Shown piece after piece: positions 33,929 through 42,487 of a stretch of 64,000 nt of DNA (position 1 is its first letter; each line of letters begins with the position of its first letter). Under the pieces are notes generated by a model that saw only the letters and a list, made by a program, of their open reading frames with translations, searched no databases and had not been told where the DNA came from. Location: assembly GCA_016903675.1 (NCBI GenBank), contig JADQBA010000003.1, positions 62,001 to 126,000 of the forward strand, in the 5' to 3' direction. A program made the translations under genes and the position numbers. The DNA is from Stigonema ocellatum SAG 48.90 = DSM 106950 (GTDB taxonomy: Bacteria; Cyanobacteriota; Cyanobacteriia; Cyanobacteriales; Nostocaceae).

Positions 33929-35671
33929 TTAGGACAATTCATATGCCCCAATATCAGCTCTACCATTGACAGCACGACGAGGTAAACCACGTTGGTCGGT
34001 TCTGGGGTCTGTACTTAGTACAGTTGGATCAGCTGCACCGATAGCTGGACTGTCAGTTCGGAGTGCAACAGTTTGGGTGGGGCCACCATAAAAGTCCAAA
34101 AGTGCTAGACGGGGGTCAATTGGGTTGTCACTTGTGCCTACTATGTCTCCTGTAGCATCAAATCCGGTACTGCCTGTACCGTCACCAATCAGGTTGTAGC
34201 CATTGCTGCTAAATGTGCCGGATACGTCAGGGTTCACACCGTTCGTACTGTTGGAGTTGGCGGCGATAATTGTGTTACGCACCTTGGTAGAACCAGTAGC
34301 ATTATTGAAATTTTCCATACCACTGAACACTCCTCCACCATTACCGGCTTGGTTTCCGGTGACGGTACTAAACACCAGCGTCAGGTTTCCACCGTTATAA
34401 ATGCCGCCACCGTAGCTACCAGTTCTGCCGGCGTAGATGGCGCTGTTGCCACTGAGGGTGCTGTTGCTCACCGTCAGTGTTCCACCGTTATAGACGCCGC
34501 CCCCTCTGCCACCATAGCCTTCAATAATATTGGCATTGGCGCTGTTGCCACTGAGGGTGCTGTTGCTCACCGTCAGTGTTCCACCGTTATAGATGCCGCC
34601 CCCGATGCCGCCGTAACGACCGCCTGCGCTGTTACCGCTTATGGTGCTGTTGCTCACCTCAACAGTTCCACGGTCATTATAGATGCCGCCGCCTCTTTCT
34701 GTGCTGTTGCCACTGAGGGTGCTGTTGCTCACCGTCAGGTTCCCGGAGTTAAAGATGCCACCGCCGTTGCCTATGTAACGACCGTCTGCGCCGTTGCCAC
34801 TGAGGGTGCTGTTGCTCACCGTCAGGTTTCCGCTGTTAAAGATGCCGCCGCCGTTGCCTTCGCCGTTACTGCCGTTTGCCGAGTTGCCACTTATGGTGCT
34901 GCTGCTCAACACAACAGTGCCACCAGAGTTATAGATGCCGCCGCCGTAGGAGTTGTAAGTGCCGTTTGCCGAGTTGCCACTTATGGTGCTCTTGCTCAAC
35001 AGAACAGTGCCACTGTTACTGTTATAGATGCCACCGCCTTCTATGTAACCTTGACCACCTGCCGAGTTGCCACTTATGGTGCTGTTGTTCAACAGAACAG
35101 TGCCACTGTTATAGATGCCACCGCCACCATTATAAGGGTAGTTGCCATTGCCAGTAGAGTTATTGCGAACAATGCTGCTTTCTAGGGTGAGAGTGCCAGA
35201 GTTCTTAATCCCACCACCGTTATCACGCGTCACACTACCATCAGCAACAATCAATCCAGACAGATTTACCATTGCGCCTGTTTCAATCTCAAACACCCGC
35301 GAGGCTTTATTGCCACTCACCGTCACCAAATCTGAGCCTGTCAATGTATCTCGTGGGGCGATGATATCCAAGTTGTGGGTGATGTCAAGTTCACCAGAGT
35401 TCAGGGTAATGGTCTTTTCCGTGGAGAATAAAGAACGGTCAAATACAATCAAGTCGAATCCCTCGTCAGCATTCGCCTGTTTGATAGCGTCCCGCAGGGT
35501 GGTAACGCCAGGAACCGAGAGTACAGTATCATCAATACTGTTCACCACAATTATGCCTGTGGGGTTCACTTGTAATGCGTAAGATCCAAGTAAATCTTGC
35601 ACATTATCTCCAAACACAGGTGTGGATGTGAATATTAGAGGATTGCTTGGGTTAGAAGTTATGGTATCCAT
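33929..35671 (-). CDS. Right-handed beta-helix repeat protein (CSLREA-type N-terminus)
   Basis: About 580 aa from the ATG at 35671 (MDTITSNPSNPLIFTSTPVF); a TTG at 35689 would add six residues. The N-terminal domain VVNSIDDTVLSVPGVTTLRD, AIKQANADEGFDLIVFD is the CSLREA-like motif that precedes polymorphic beta-helix passengers. About ten coils of form GGGIYNSGTLTVSNSTLSGN follow. The end is DQRGLPRRAVNGRADIGAYE, a common C-terminal tail. No signal peptide of classic form is visible; similar cyanobacterial proteins are exported by a non-classical route. Surface or adhesin-type function is inference. The coils are repeated at DNA level. Confidence 0.85.
   Translation of the reverse strand: MDTITSNPSNPLIFTSTPVFGDNVQDLLGSYALQVNPTGIIVVNSIDDTVLSVPGVTTLRDAIKQANADEGFDLIVFDRSLFSTEKTITLNSGELDITHNLDIIAPRDTLTGSDLVTVSGNKASRVFEIETGAMVNLSGLIVADGSVTRDNGGGIKNSGTLTLESSIVRNNSTGNGNYPYNGGGGIYNSGTVLLNNSTISGNSAGGQGYIEGGGIYNSNSGTVLLSKSTISGNSANGTYNSYGGGIYNSGGTVVLSSSTISGNSANGSNGEGNGGGIFNSGNLTVSNSTLSGNGADGRYIGNGGGIFNSGNLTVSNSTLSGNSTERGGGIYNDRGTVEVSNSTISGNSAGGRYGGIGGGIYNGGTLTVSNSTLSGNSANANIIEGYGGRGGGVYNGGTLTVSNSTLSGNSAIYAGRTGSYGGGIYNGGNLTLVFSTVTGNQAGNGGGVFSGMENFNNATGSTKVRNTIIAANSNSTNGVNPDVSGTFSSNGYNLIGDGTGSTGFDATGDIVGTSDNPIDPRLALLDFYGGPTQTVALRTDSPAIGAADPTVLSTDPRTDQRGLPRRAVNGRADIGAYELS
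34390..35130 (-). repeat. Degenerate coding repeats in the beta-helix gene
   Basis: Units around GCCACTGAGGGTGCTGTTGC and its variant ending TTATGGTGCTG recur about every 60-100 bp. They encode the N-S-T-(L/I)-S-G-N-S-A coil. They are not a CRISPR array: spacing is uneven and the whole region is one frame. Confidence 0.85.
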
Positions 35672-36079
35672 GAGTATTGATTCTCTCAAGAGCGGAATGA
35701 AGACTTAATAATTCGTAATTAATTTTTATGAATTACAAATTATTAAGTAACAGCTTGCAGTACTGCATACATATTCAATTAATCAATCTAGTTAGTCAAT
35801 GAATTGAGACTTTTTTCATGAACATAATTGAAACAACTATGTCCCCTTATTTCGCGCACCGCATCTTTCTAATTAAACGGAGTCTAACAATTCTAAATAT
35901 TCAGCATACTAAAAATCCCAGTTAATCTACTTCTGAGGTTATTTAAGATGCTGTTTTTTCCAACTACTAATTTAATAGTAAAACTCTGCAAAAAGTCAAG
36001 ACTGCTAGACTACTAGTTTTCATGACAAAACTAAAATAATTATGTCCCTAAAAATTACGAATTATACGATCGCCACTCC
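35672..36079. other. AT-rich spacer
   Basis: About 400 bp with no gene. TTAATAATTCGTAATTAATT and AATTACAAATTATTAAG at about 35705-35748 form an imperfect palindrome near the beta-helix start. Confidence 0.45.
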
Positions 36080-36166
36080 CAATACTGCTCGGTTAAGAAT
36101 AGTTGAGGTGCCAGAAACCGGGTTTCTTTAAGAAACCCGGTTTCTAATTTTTGCTTATCCGAGCAG
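36080..36166. repeat. MITE of the CAATACTGCTCGG family (right end eroded)
   Basis: CAATACTGCTCGG, then AATAGTTGAGGTGCCAGAAA with the hairpin AAACCGGGTTTCTT / AAGAAACCCGGTTT, then TTTTTGCTTATCCGAGCAG. The final ATTG of the inverted end is replaced. The interior matches 22374-22468. Confidence 0.75.
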
Positions 36167-36388
36167 GGTATAGGGGGGAAAGAGTGTTTTTTTCTTTCAT
36201 AGCGTAATTCCCGCAGCATTGCCGATCGCTCGTTTTTAGTCTAAACTCTAGTCATATCCAGACAAAAATAAATCATGAATTATACCAATTCGTAATTCGT
36301 AATTCGTAATTCGTAATTAATGAATTCAGGTTTCATCAGGGTTTTCAGGTCTGAATCTGTTGCCAGATTTTAGAGAATTGGTATTATG

Positions 36389-36488
36389 GGCGTTGCTGAA
36401 TCAAGAGATGAATTGTGAAAATCACAATTTTGTAGAGACGCGATTAATCGCGTCTCTACAAGGGTTTGGAACTAAATTCAGCAACGCC
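36389..36488. repeat. 100-bp MITE, GGCGTTGCTGAAT family, near-perfect 8-bp TSD
   Basis: Ends GGCGTTGCTGAATC and AATTCAGCAACGCC; flanks GTATTATG and GAATTATG (7 of 8 match). The centre holds TAGAGACGCGATTAATCGCG with its GTCTCTA completion, a perfect palindrome also found at 7.72 and 39.34 kb. Confidence 0.88.
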
Positions 36489-36534
36489 GAATTATGAACT
36501 ATAATTTTTTTCATAATTCATAATTCATAATTCT
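36489..36534. repeat. TTCATAA heptad array entering a gene's 3' end
   Basis: TTCATAATTCATAATTCATA, ending in the TGA stop (36525-36527) of the following minus-strand gene. Confidence 0.8.
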
Positions 36535-36872
36535 TCTATTTCAAGTTGAGCGGCTGTTACTGCGTCAAAAGCAAAAGCAAAAACTAGTGGCATCGGACAC
36601 TTGAATAAATAGGTATAAACAACGGCTACAATTGTGCCAATGATTGCTGATACAGACAAAAATTTCTCCTCAGAAGTTAACCCTTTTTTAGCTTTAATAA
36701 CTCTGAGAACACGAGTTGGAATTGGTTCAGGCATGACTGCTCCTGGAGGAAAAGCCCAGTAGTTGTTACGCCGTTCTACAAATAAATCAGTCCAGCCATT
36801 TTCATGGCACCATTCTTCAATCCATGCGTCACTGTAATGTCTCATATGGAAGCTCGCAATTCGTCTTTGCAT
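36525..36872 (-). CDS. Hypothetical protein with one or two membrane segments
   Basis: 115 aa, or 106 aa from the internal ATG (MRHYSDAWIEEWCHENGWTD). The N-terminal half has HENGWTDLFVERRNNYWAFP and PGAVMPEPIP, a pattern I recall from small cyanobacterial proteins. The C-terminal half has a hydrophobic stretch FLSVSAIIGTIVAVVYTYLF. The last residues IEEL and the TGA stop are encoded by the TTCATAA repeat array, so the natural C-terminus may have been altered. Function unknown. Confidence 0.6.
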   Translation of the reverse strand: MQRRIASFHMRHYSDAWIEEWCHENGWTDLFVERRNNYWAFPPGAVMPEPIPTRVLRVIKAKKGLTSEEKFLSVSAIIGTIVAVVYTYLFKCPMPLVFAFAFDAVTAAQLEIEEL

Positions 36873-37087
36873 CTTGTTTAGAAACTGAATGAGATATTTT
36901 GAACGATTAGTTAATTGCTCTAAAACGAATAATTGATAAGCTTTATTAATTAATTTAAGTTACCTGTAATAACAGTCAAATCAAGCTTTCACTACTTAAC
37001 AGACTATCAAGATATAGCGCCAACAGAGGTGAAACGAAAATAAACTTTACCTGAGACTTGAAATTGCAATATTTCTAAACAAAAGAA
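36873..37087. other. Short AT-rich spacer
   Basis: Holds no gene. It lies between the G-rich array after the debranching enzyme and the hypothetical gene. Confidence 0.35.
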
Positions 37088-37250
37088 GAGAGTGGGGAAT
37101 GGGGAATGGGGAGTGGGGAGTGGGGAGTGGGGGGAGTGGGGGAGTGGGGGGAGAGGGGGGGAATGGGGGGAGAGAGAATTATTGCTCAATAACTCCCTTT
37201 CACCCCTACACCCCTACACCCCTACACCCCCACACCCCTACACCCCCACT
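37088..37250. repeat. G-rich/C-rich heptad arrays after the debranching-enzyme stop
   Basis: The right arm (about 37200-37247) is (CACCCCTA)n-like, G-rich on the coding strand of the minus-strand gene, and starts 3 nt after its TGA. The left arm (about 37090-37165) is GGGGAGT/GGGGAAT-rich on the plus strand. Between them lies ATTATTGCTCAATAACTC, as at 12.16 kb. Confidence 0.8.
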
Positions 37251-39224
37251 TCAGTGATCTGTTGCTAAATATGCACGAAGCACTTCAGCTACTGTCCAAG
37301 CTTGGGCAATACAACCCCGTGGGGTCATGGGTGCATCACCATCGAAAATTTCGCTGAGACTGCCAACACCGGCAGCGTATAGATGGTTTGCCATTGGCTG
37401 AAGAAAACTGCGAGTTTTTGCTGGGTCTTGAAAAACTCGTAGATGTGCCAAGGCAAAGGGACCGAGTAGCCAGCCCCAAGTTGTCCCTTGGTGATAAGCA
37501 CCATCCCGTTGAAGTTGATCTCCACCGTAGTGTCCTTGATATTGGGTATCATCAGGGGTGAGCGATCGCAACCCGTGGGAGGTCAAAAGCACCCGTTGGC
37601 AAACCTCGACCACTGCCTTTTCCTGTTCTGGCATCAGCGGACTTTCTGGTAACGATACTGCAAATATTTGATTAGGTCGCAGTGATGGGTCATCTCCATG
37701 AGGAGTATCCAAAACATCGTAGCAATAACCGACAGCCCCGTTCCAGAAACGCTCAAAGTGTGATTCGGTAAGGTTGGCGATCGCCTCATACTCCTGATGT
37801 GGCTTGCCTATCTGACGAGCAAACTTCACCATAGTTCGCAAAGCATTATACCACAGAGCGTTGACTTCTATCGGTTTGCCGATACGGGGGGTTACAACCC
37901 AGTCTCCGACTTTGGCGTCCATCCAAGTCAACTGTACTCCAGCAACTCCAGCATAAAGTAGACCATCTGCCTGGTCGAGGTGGATGTTGTAACGGGTACC
38001 ATGACAATGGTAGTTAATAACTTCCGCTAGAACAGGAAACAGTTCTCGAATCAAATCCTCATCTCCTGTCGCTTCATAGTAGAGCCGGATTGCCTCAAAA
38101 TACCAGAGTGTTGCATCTACCGTGTTATATTCTGGTACCTCGCCAGCATCAGGAAAGCGATTGGGCAGCATTCCTTGGTCTATATACTTGGCAAAAATAC
38201 GCAGAATCGAACGGGCTATTTCTGGGCGACCTGTTGAGAGAGTCAGACCAGGCAGACTAATCATAGTATCGCGTCCCCAATCGCTAAACCAGTGGTAGCC
38301 TGCAATAATGGTTTTACCGTCTGGCTCTTTAGGTAGGGAACGGTTGACAACAAACTGGTCAGCGGCTAGTACCAAATGATTCACCCAATCAGGCGTTTCT
38401 TTGGGGCGGCTGTTTTTCCAGATTTCCATCAACTTTTGTTCGTAGGTACGACGAACTTCGAGTGCAGCCTCACCATTCAAGTCGGGATTTCTTTCGGTAG
38501 TGGCAACTAACGTGAGGGATTCACCCTCGTGGAGTGTCACCTCAAAGGTCGCTGCGTGGAGATGGTCTTCGCGGTCTGTTAGTCCCCGGTAACGTTCTAC
38601 CGCCAAGTCAAATCCACGGTACCAGTCGTGGACAGGCGATATTATACCACTACTAGAGAGAAGATACAACGGTACAGCTTCTGCAAAAGCTGTTACACAT
38701 ACCTTATTTTCCACGGAATTAATGGTCATTCGCCAATCTCCGGCTTGAGTACTACCGTGATAATCGCGATAATTGACCAGTGCCTTGAGGGTTAGTAACA
38801 GCGGTTTGGTTCCCCGACGTAGGGTATAGCGTATATAGGTCGTGTTAGCGCCAGGCTGCATCCACACTCGCTTCTCTAGCAATGCATCAGCACAGGCAAA
38901 TATCCATAGGGGAATGGTTCCCTCCAGTTGAAAGCGTTCGATGTGATTGAGTCCCTCAGCATCGACACTTCCACTCGTCCAACGGTTGGCGTAAAGGGGG
39001 TAAGAACGTCCATCGTAGAAAGCAGTTTCATCTAACTTTGTCAGTAAAAGAGTTCGTTCCAGTGGTGGCTTCAGGGCTGCTACGAGAAGTCCGTGATAGC
39101 GGCGCGTTAACAAACCTGCTACTGTCCCCGAAGCATAGCCACCGATGCCGTTAGTGACTAACCACTCCCGTGTCTCTGCAATGTTGAGGTTGCAGCAAGT
39201 TTCCCGTCCAAAGTTAATACTCAT
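37251..39224 (-). CDS. Amylo-alpha-1,6-glucosidase / glycogen debranching-type enzyme
   Basis: 657 aa, two domains. N-terminal GDE_N-like beta-sandwich begins SINFGRETCCNLNIAETREW, LVTNGIGGYASGTVAGLLTR and RRYHGLLVAALKPP. The C-terminal (alpha/alpha)6 GH133-type domain has AGYHWFSDWGRDTMISLPGL, NTVDATLWYFEAIRLYYEAT and DGAYHQGTTWGWLLGPFALA. Acidic residues in WGRD and the late GTTWGW/E regions are consistent with catalysis. It hydrolyses alpha-1,6 branch points after phosphorylase trimming. The ATG start at 39224 is the only good one. Monocistronic. Its stop is followed at once by a G-rich array. Confidence 0.9.
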   Translation of the reverse strand: MSINFGRETCCNLNIAETREWLVTNGIGGYASGTVAGLLTRRYHGLLVAALKPPLERTLLLTKLDETAFYDGRSYPLYANRWTSGSVDAEGLNHIERFQLEGTIPLWIFACADALLEKRVWMQPGANTTYIRYTLRRGTKPLLLTLKALVNYRDYHGSTQAGDWRMTINSVENKVCVTAFAEAVPLYLLSSSGIISPVHDWYRGFDLAVERYRGLTDREDHLHAATFEVTLHEGESLTLVATTERNPDLNGEAALEVRRTYEQKLMEIWKNSRPKETPDWVNHLVLAADQFVVNRSLPKEPDGKTIIAGYHWFSDWGRDTMISLPGLTLSTGRPEIARSILRIFAKYIDQGMLPNRFPDAGEVPEYNTVDATLWYFEAIRLYYEATGDEDLIRELFPVLAEVINYHCHGTRYNIHLDQADGLLYAGVAGVQLTWMDAKVGDWVVTPRIGKPIEVNALWYNALRTMVKFARQIGKPHQEYEAIANLTESHFERFWNGAVGYCYDVLDTPHGDDPSLRPNQIFAVSLPESPLMPEQEKAVVEVCQRVLLTSHGLRSLTPDDTQYQGHYGGDQLQRDGAYHQGTTWGWLLGPFALAHLRVFQDPAKTRSFLQPMANHLYAAGVGSLSEIFDGDAPMTPRGCIAQAWTVAEVLRAYLATDH

Positions 39225-39734
39225 GAGTTCAGTAAGTTGGTGTTAGTACGTAAGTAAGTTCGTAGTAAGGACTTTAGTCCTTATTTTCTAAGCAAAAAGC
39301 GTACTTACTACATACAATAGACATAGTCGTGAAAAACAATGTAGAGACGCGATTAATCGCGTCTGGTGGGTAGTACACAACGCACAATTAATTTCTGGAG
39401 ATGTCTAATGAGCAAAACAAGCTATACGATGCTGCATTAGTAGAGCCCACGACAAGAGCATTACAAGCCGATGCTTGTTACGAGAGATAATGCACAGTTG
39501 ATGCTCTCTGTCAATGCGTAAGTCCTATACGTCAGCCCTTTCAAGGTGAAGCGTAAAAGTAAAGTTTTTCTTCGTGTTCTTCGCGTCTTCGTGGTTCAAA
39601 AAGATTTTTAAACCGCGAAGGCACGAAGAACACGAAGATCAAATGACGAAAAAACGAACCGCCAAGACGCCAAGAGCGCCAAGAATTCGTAGAGCGTGCG
39701 TAAGTCATATTCATATCTTGATTCAGCAACGCCT
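39225..39734. repeat. Repeat-only region: ends of four dispersed element families
   Basis: In order: a GACATAGTCGTGAAAA end (about 39320); the GACGCGATTAATCGCGTC palindrome (about 39346); a TGCGTAAGTCCTA end (about 39515); the inverted repeat CGTGTTCTTCGCGTCTTCG / GAAGGCACGAAGAACACG (39570-39640), which recurs at about 46243-46313; and ATTCAGCAACGCC (39721-39733), a single end of the 8-bp-TSD family. No gene is seen. Confidence 0.6.
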
Positions 39735-40817
39735 TCACGCCGACTGGCTTATTTGTCCGGTTATTGATTCGCGGGGAGTCTCGCAACTGGGACGAGCCAC
39801 AAGTCCTGGATAGGGTTCCAAGGCAAATTCTCGGTCTGGGTCGCTTAATAGATAGCGATCGCACACCCCAAATAGTTCACTTTCAGTCCGGGTAAGGCGC
39901 ATCTCGCTTAAGAAAGCGCCGCTGTCTTCTACACTTTGACCGATGAAGTTGAGATACATCTTCATGCGGTTAACACACGCACGCTCCGGTATGGTGGGTG
40001 TACTGGTGGTTCGATGCAGTGTGTCAATGTAGTCGCGAACTTCAGCCAGAGTCACCATAGAAACAGGTTCACCGCTCAGGTATTGGCGGATTTGCTGAAA
40101 AATCCAGGGGTTTCGGATTGCAGACCGACCAATCATCACCCCTGCGGCTCCTGTACTGGACAAGATAGCAGCAGCGGTGTGAGCCGATGTCACGTTACCG
40201 TTTGCTAAAACTGGGCATTTCACCCGTTGTACGGCATGTGCAATAAGATCGTAATGCACGGCGCTATGATACATCTCCTTGACGGTACGACCGTGCAAGC
40301 TCAGCAAATTGATGTCGTACAGGTTAATTAGGTCGAGGATACGATCAAAGGAATCGGTATTTTCAAACCCAACCCGCATTTTGACAGTCAACAGCCCATC
40401 AACAGCACATCGCAACTCGCCCAGAATTCGGTTGACCTTTTCCGGATCGCGTAACAACCCACCACCAACATTTTTGCGATAAATTCTTGGGGCTGGACAT
40501 CCCATGTTGAGATCGATACCCGCTACTGGGTAGCGGCTCAACTCTCGAGCAATGCGTACTAGGTCGGGAATGTTCTCGCCAATAATTTGAGCAAAGATGG
40601 GGCGATCGGTGGAGTTCTCTGTAATAGAGCGCAAGATATCATGATTCAGACCCGAATTGGGGTAGACACGAAAATACTCAGTAAAAAAGTAATCGGGACT
40701 GCCATAATTGGCAATCACTTTCATAAATCGCAAATCCGTCACATCCTGCATAGGCGCAAGAGCAGTTAAATCAAGTTTCGGATTCACAGGCGGAGGAAGA
40801 CAGGAGGATTGTGGCAT
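39735..40817 (-). CDS. dus: tRNA-dihydrouridine synthase
   Basis: FMN-dependent reduction of uridine to dihydrouridine in tRNA. About 360 aa from the ATG at 40817 (MPQSSCLPPPVNPKLDLTAL). A TTG 69 nt upstream is in frame but adds unrelated residues. The TIM barrel shows LTALAPMQDVTDLRFMKVIA, the catalytic Cys in AGIDLNMGCPAPRIYRKN, VKMRVGF, LLSLHGRTVKEMY, VLANGNVTS and GVMIGRSAIRNPWIF (FMN phosphate). Its TGA lies 2 bp from a MITE end, so the last few residues may derive from the repeat. Which Dus subtype cannot be fixed. Confidence 0.93.
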   Translation of the reverse strand: MPQSSCLPPPVNPKLDLTALAPMQDVTDLRFMKVIANYGSPDYFFTEYFRVYPNSGLNHDILRSITENSTDRPIFAQIIGENIPDLVRIARELSRYPVAGIDLNMGCPAPRIYRKNVGGGLLRDPEKVNRILGELRCAVDGLLTVKMRVGFENTDSFDRILDLINLYDINLLSLHGRTVKEMYHSAVHYDLIAHAVQRVKCPVLANGNVTSAHTAAAILSSTGAAGVMIGRSAIRNPWIFQQIRQYLSGEPVSMVTLAEVRDYIDTLHRTTSTPTIPERACVNRMKMYLNFIGQSVEDSGAFLSEMRLTRTESELFGVCDRYLLSDPDREFALEPYPGLVARPSCETPRESITGQISQSA

Positions 40818-41144
40818 TTGTAAGGGACAACGACAAGGTGTCTTTGGGGAAATATATAGTAATCCTATTTGAATTCCAAACGCCAAGCTTCAGAAACCGG
40901 GTTTCTCCAAGGAACGAGAATCATTTAGGACTGCTATAGTGACCAATAAAAATAATTCCAATATCATTAGGACTTACGCATTGACAGAGAGAATCAACTA
41001 TGCATTATCTCTCGTTACAAGGCTCTGCCTTGTAATGCTCTTGTAGGAGGCTCTGCCTCCCGTCAAACCGGGAGGCAGAGCCTCCTCGATCTCATTCCCA
41101 GGCTCTGCCTGGGAACGAGGCATAGGTATCTACAAATCCCGAAA
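40818..41144. other. Repeat-filled spacer
   Basis: Contains AGAAACCGGGTTTCT (about 40891), a remnant of the 10-bp-TSD family palindrome, then a TAGGACTTACGCATTGACA end at 40968 and the two hairpins listed next. No gene. Confidence 0.5.
40968..41120. repeat. Element end plus two strong hairpins
   Basis: TAGGACTTACGCATTGACA is followed by GGAGGCTCTGCCTCCCG / CGGGAGGCAGAGCCTCC and CCCAGGCTCTGCCTGGG. The second inverted end of the family is not found. Confidence 0.6.
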
Positions 41145-41774
41145 TTAATTGCATCCGCGCAAAAAGTTTCTTAACCACCTCAGCGCCTGACTTGTTGTTT
41201 GGTCCTCTGCAATTTGGAGACATTGCCGCACAATTTCTGAAACGTTAGGAAAGTAGCGACTTTCTGCAATTACGTAATTTTCCAAGAGCAATGTATGAAC
41301 TAATAGCTGCTTATTCTTTAACAGCCAAACCTCTGGCACTTTATAAGGTAGATAGTCATTAATATCAGTATAACTAGTAACATCTACCTCAATCACCAAA
41401 TCAGGTGGTGGGTCGTTCTGCCAGTCGATGCGGCGCTTGCCAACTACGGATCTCCAATTTTCAACATAAAAACAATAGTCAGGCTCAATGCCGCTAACTT
41501 GAGGCAAGCTCATGGTAATGGGCGTAAATGAATCGTATGTGCGATTTAAGTGGTCAAGTAGAGTTGCAGCTATCAAGCCCAACAAACTCGCATCTCTTCC
41601 GTGCTCTGGTAGCGGTGCCATCAGCAAAATCTCTCCAGACCGATACTTGATTCGCGGAATGGCGCGATCGCCTAGTTGCTGACTCAGTGCTTGATAGTCT
41701 TGCCAGTCTCCCAAAAGTTTCAACACCGCGCCTGGTGGCAACTCGATTCTTTCAGGTGTAATTACAGTATCCAT
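41145..41774 (-). CDS. Uma2-family (DUF820) PD-(D/E)XK protein
   Basis: About 209 aa from the ATG at 41774 (MDTVITPERIELPPGAVLKL). The fold core is visible: YRSGEILLMAPLPEHGRD, then VSGIEPDYCFYVENW, then PPPDLVIEVDVTSYTDIND (the D-x-E-V pair) and YLPYKVPEVWLLKNKQLLVH. Such proteins are present in tens of copies per genome in filamentous cyanobacteria. They have restriction-endonuclease-like folds but no proven activity. The upstream in-frame start is less likely. Length is normal. Confidence 0.85.
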   Translation of the reverse strand: MDTVITPERIELPPGAVLKLLGDWQDYQALSQQLGDRAIPRIKYRSGEILLMAPLPEHGRDASLLGLIAATLLDHLNRTYDSFTPITMSLPQVSGIEPDYCFYVENWRSVVGKRRIDWQNDPPPDLVIEVDVTSYTDINDYLPYKVPEVWLLKNKQLLVHTLLLENYVIAESRYFPNVSEIVRQCLQIAEDQTTSQALRWLRNFLRGCN

Positions 41775-41878
41775 TAGCCCTCCAGCACAAAGCAAATAGC
41801 AGCGATCGCCCTTTTAACAATGATTCTAGCGAAACCTTTGAATAATGCTCTTCTATGACTCTGGGCAGAGAATAATCT

Positions 41879-41960
41879 CATGAAACCCCAACGACTGGAA
41901 GTCGCGGCTAAACAAACAAAGTCCGCCTACGCGGACTAACCGGAGAATAGGGTTTCAAAT
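41879..41960. repeat. Short inverted-repeat element with TGAAACCC ends
   Basis: TGAAACCCCAACGACTGGAA at one end and GGGTTTCA at the other. The inside holds AGTCCGCCTACGCGGACT. A repeat of the same kind as those near 6.4 kb. Confidence 0.5.
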
Positions 41961-41963
41961 TTA

Positions 41964-42076
41964 GGCGTCGCTGAATCACGGTATGAATTTGCCTCACGCA
42001 AAGTCGCAAAGGCGCAAAGAGAAAGAGTTTTTACAATACCCGATTTTTTCATTTCATACTTCAATTCAGCAACGCC
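41964..42076. repeat. 113-bp MITE, GGCGTTGCTGAAT family, 8-bp TSD
   Basis: Ends GGCGTCGCTGAAT and ATTCAGCAACGCC; flanks CAAATTTA at 41956-41963 and 42077-42084. The right copy of the duplicated site contains the TAA stop (42082-42084) of the antitoxin gene. Confidence 0.92.
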
Positions 42077-42081
42077 CAAAT

Positions 42082-42375
42082 TTAATAGGAGCGTTCTTCA
42101 ATAATGATTTCGGAGAGCGGCTTGCCGGGGTATGCCTCCAGTCTTTGGGTCAGTTCACGCCACGCTTCTTCTGAGACTGGCTCAACATCGCCGCGATGGG
42201 GAGGAGGAGTGACCAGTCCCGCTGCCACTAGGGATTGAATTATCTGTTCGGCTTCGGAGGATGCTTCTTCTAGAGTCAAAACTTGCAGCCGCACAGTTTG
42301 CCCATCAGTTAGAGACAAAGGATTTTGGGGGCGCAGCATCCCGTTAGAGTAGACAGCAGTAATAATTTCTGACAT
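42082..42375 (-). CDS. DUF104/AF2212-type antitoxin (orphan)
   Basis: 97 aa from the ATG at 42375 (MSEIITAVYSNGMLRPQNPL). The N-terminal ITAVYSNGMLRPQNPLSLTD and GQTVRLQVL is the AF2212-like/DUF104 core. The C-terminal EAWRELTQRLEAYPGKPLSE, IIIEERSY helix is expected to neutralise a PIN-domain toxin usually encoded directly downstream. Here a MITE begins just past the stop, and no PIN gene follows. The toxin may have been lost, or never existed. The start is chosen over an in-frame ATG 21 nt upstream. Confidence 0.7.
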   Translation of the reverse strand: MSEIITAVYSNGMLRPQNPLSLTDGQTVRLQVLTLEEASSEAEQIIQSLVAAGLVTPPPHRGDVEPVSEEAWRELTQRLEAYPGKPLSEIIIEERSY

Positions 42376-42487
42376 AGTTGGCGCACTGTTAGACAAAGCG
42401 TTGTGACGAGGCTGTATTTAACTTAGCGTACCTTGTAGAACTTGCATAACTGGATGCGTTGCCAGGTATATTTTTATAAAGAAATAG

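Noticed and set aside
34390..35130. Regular repeats that could suggest a CRISPR array
   Set aside because: Spacing is uneven, the repeats are degenerate and the whole region is one continuous beta-helix reading frame.
34349..35185. A 278-codon plus-strand frame opposite the beta-helix gene
   Set aside because: Low-complexity mirror of the coding repeats; the minus frame has the beta-helix coils and conserved ends.
41983..42174. 63-aa plus frame starting MNLPHAKSQRRKEK
   Set aside because: Lies on the MITE; the same peptide start arises from the other copy near 29.9 kb, so it is element-derived noise.
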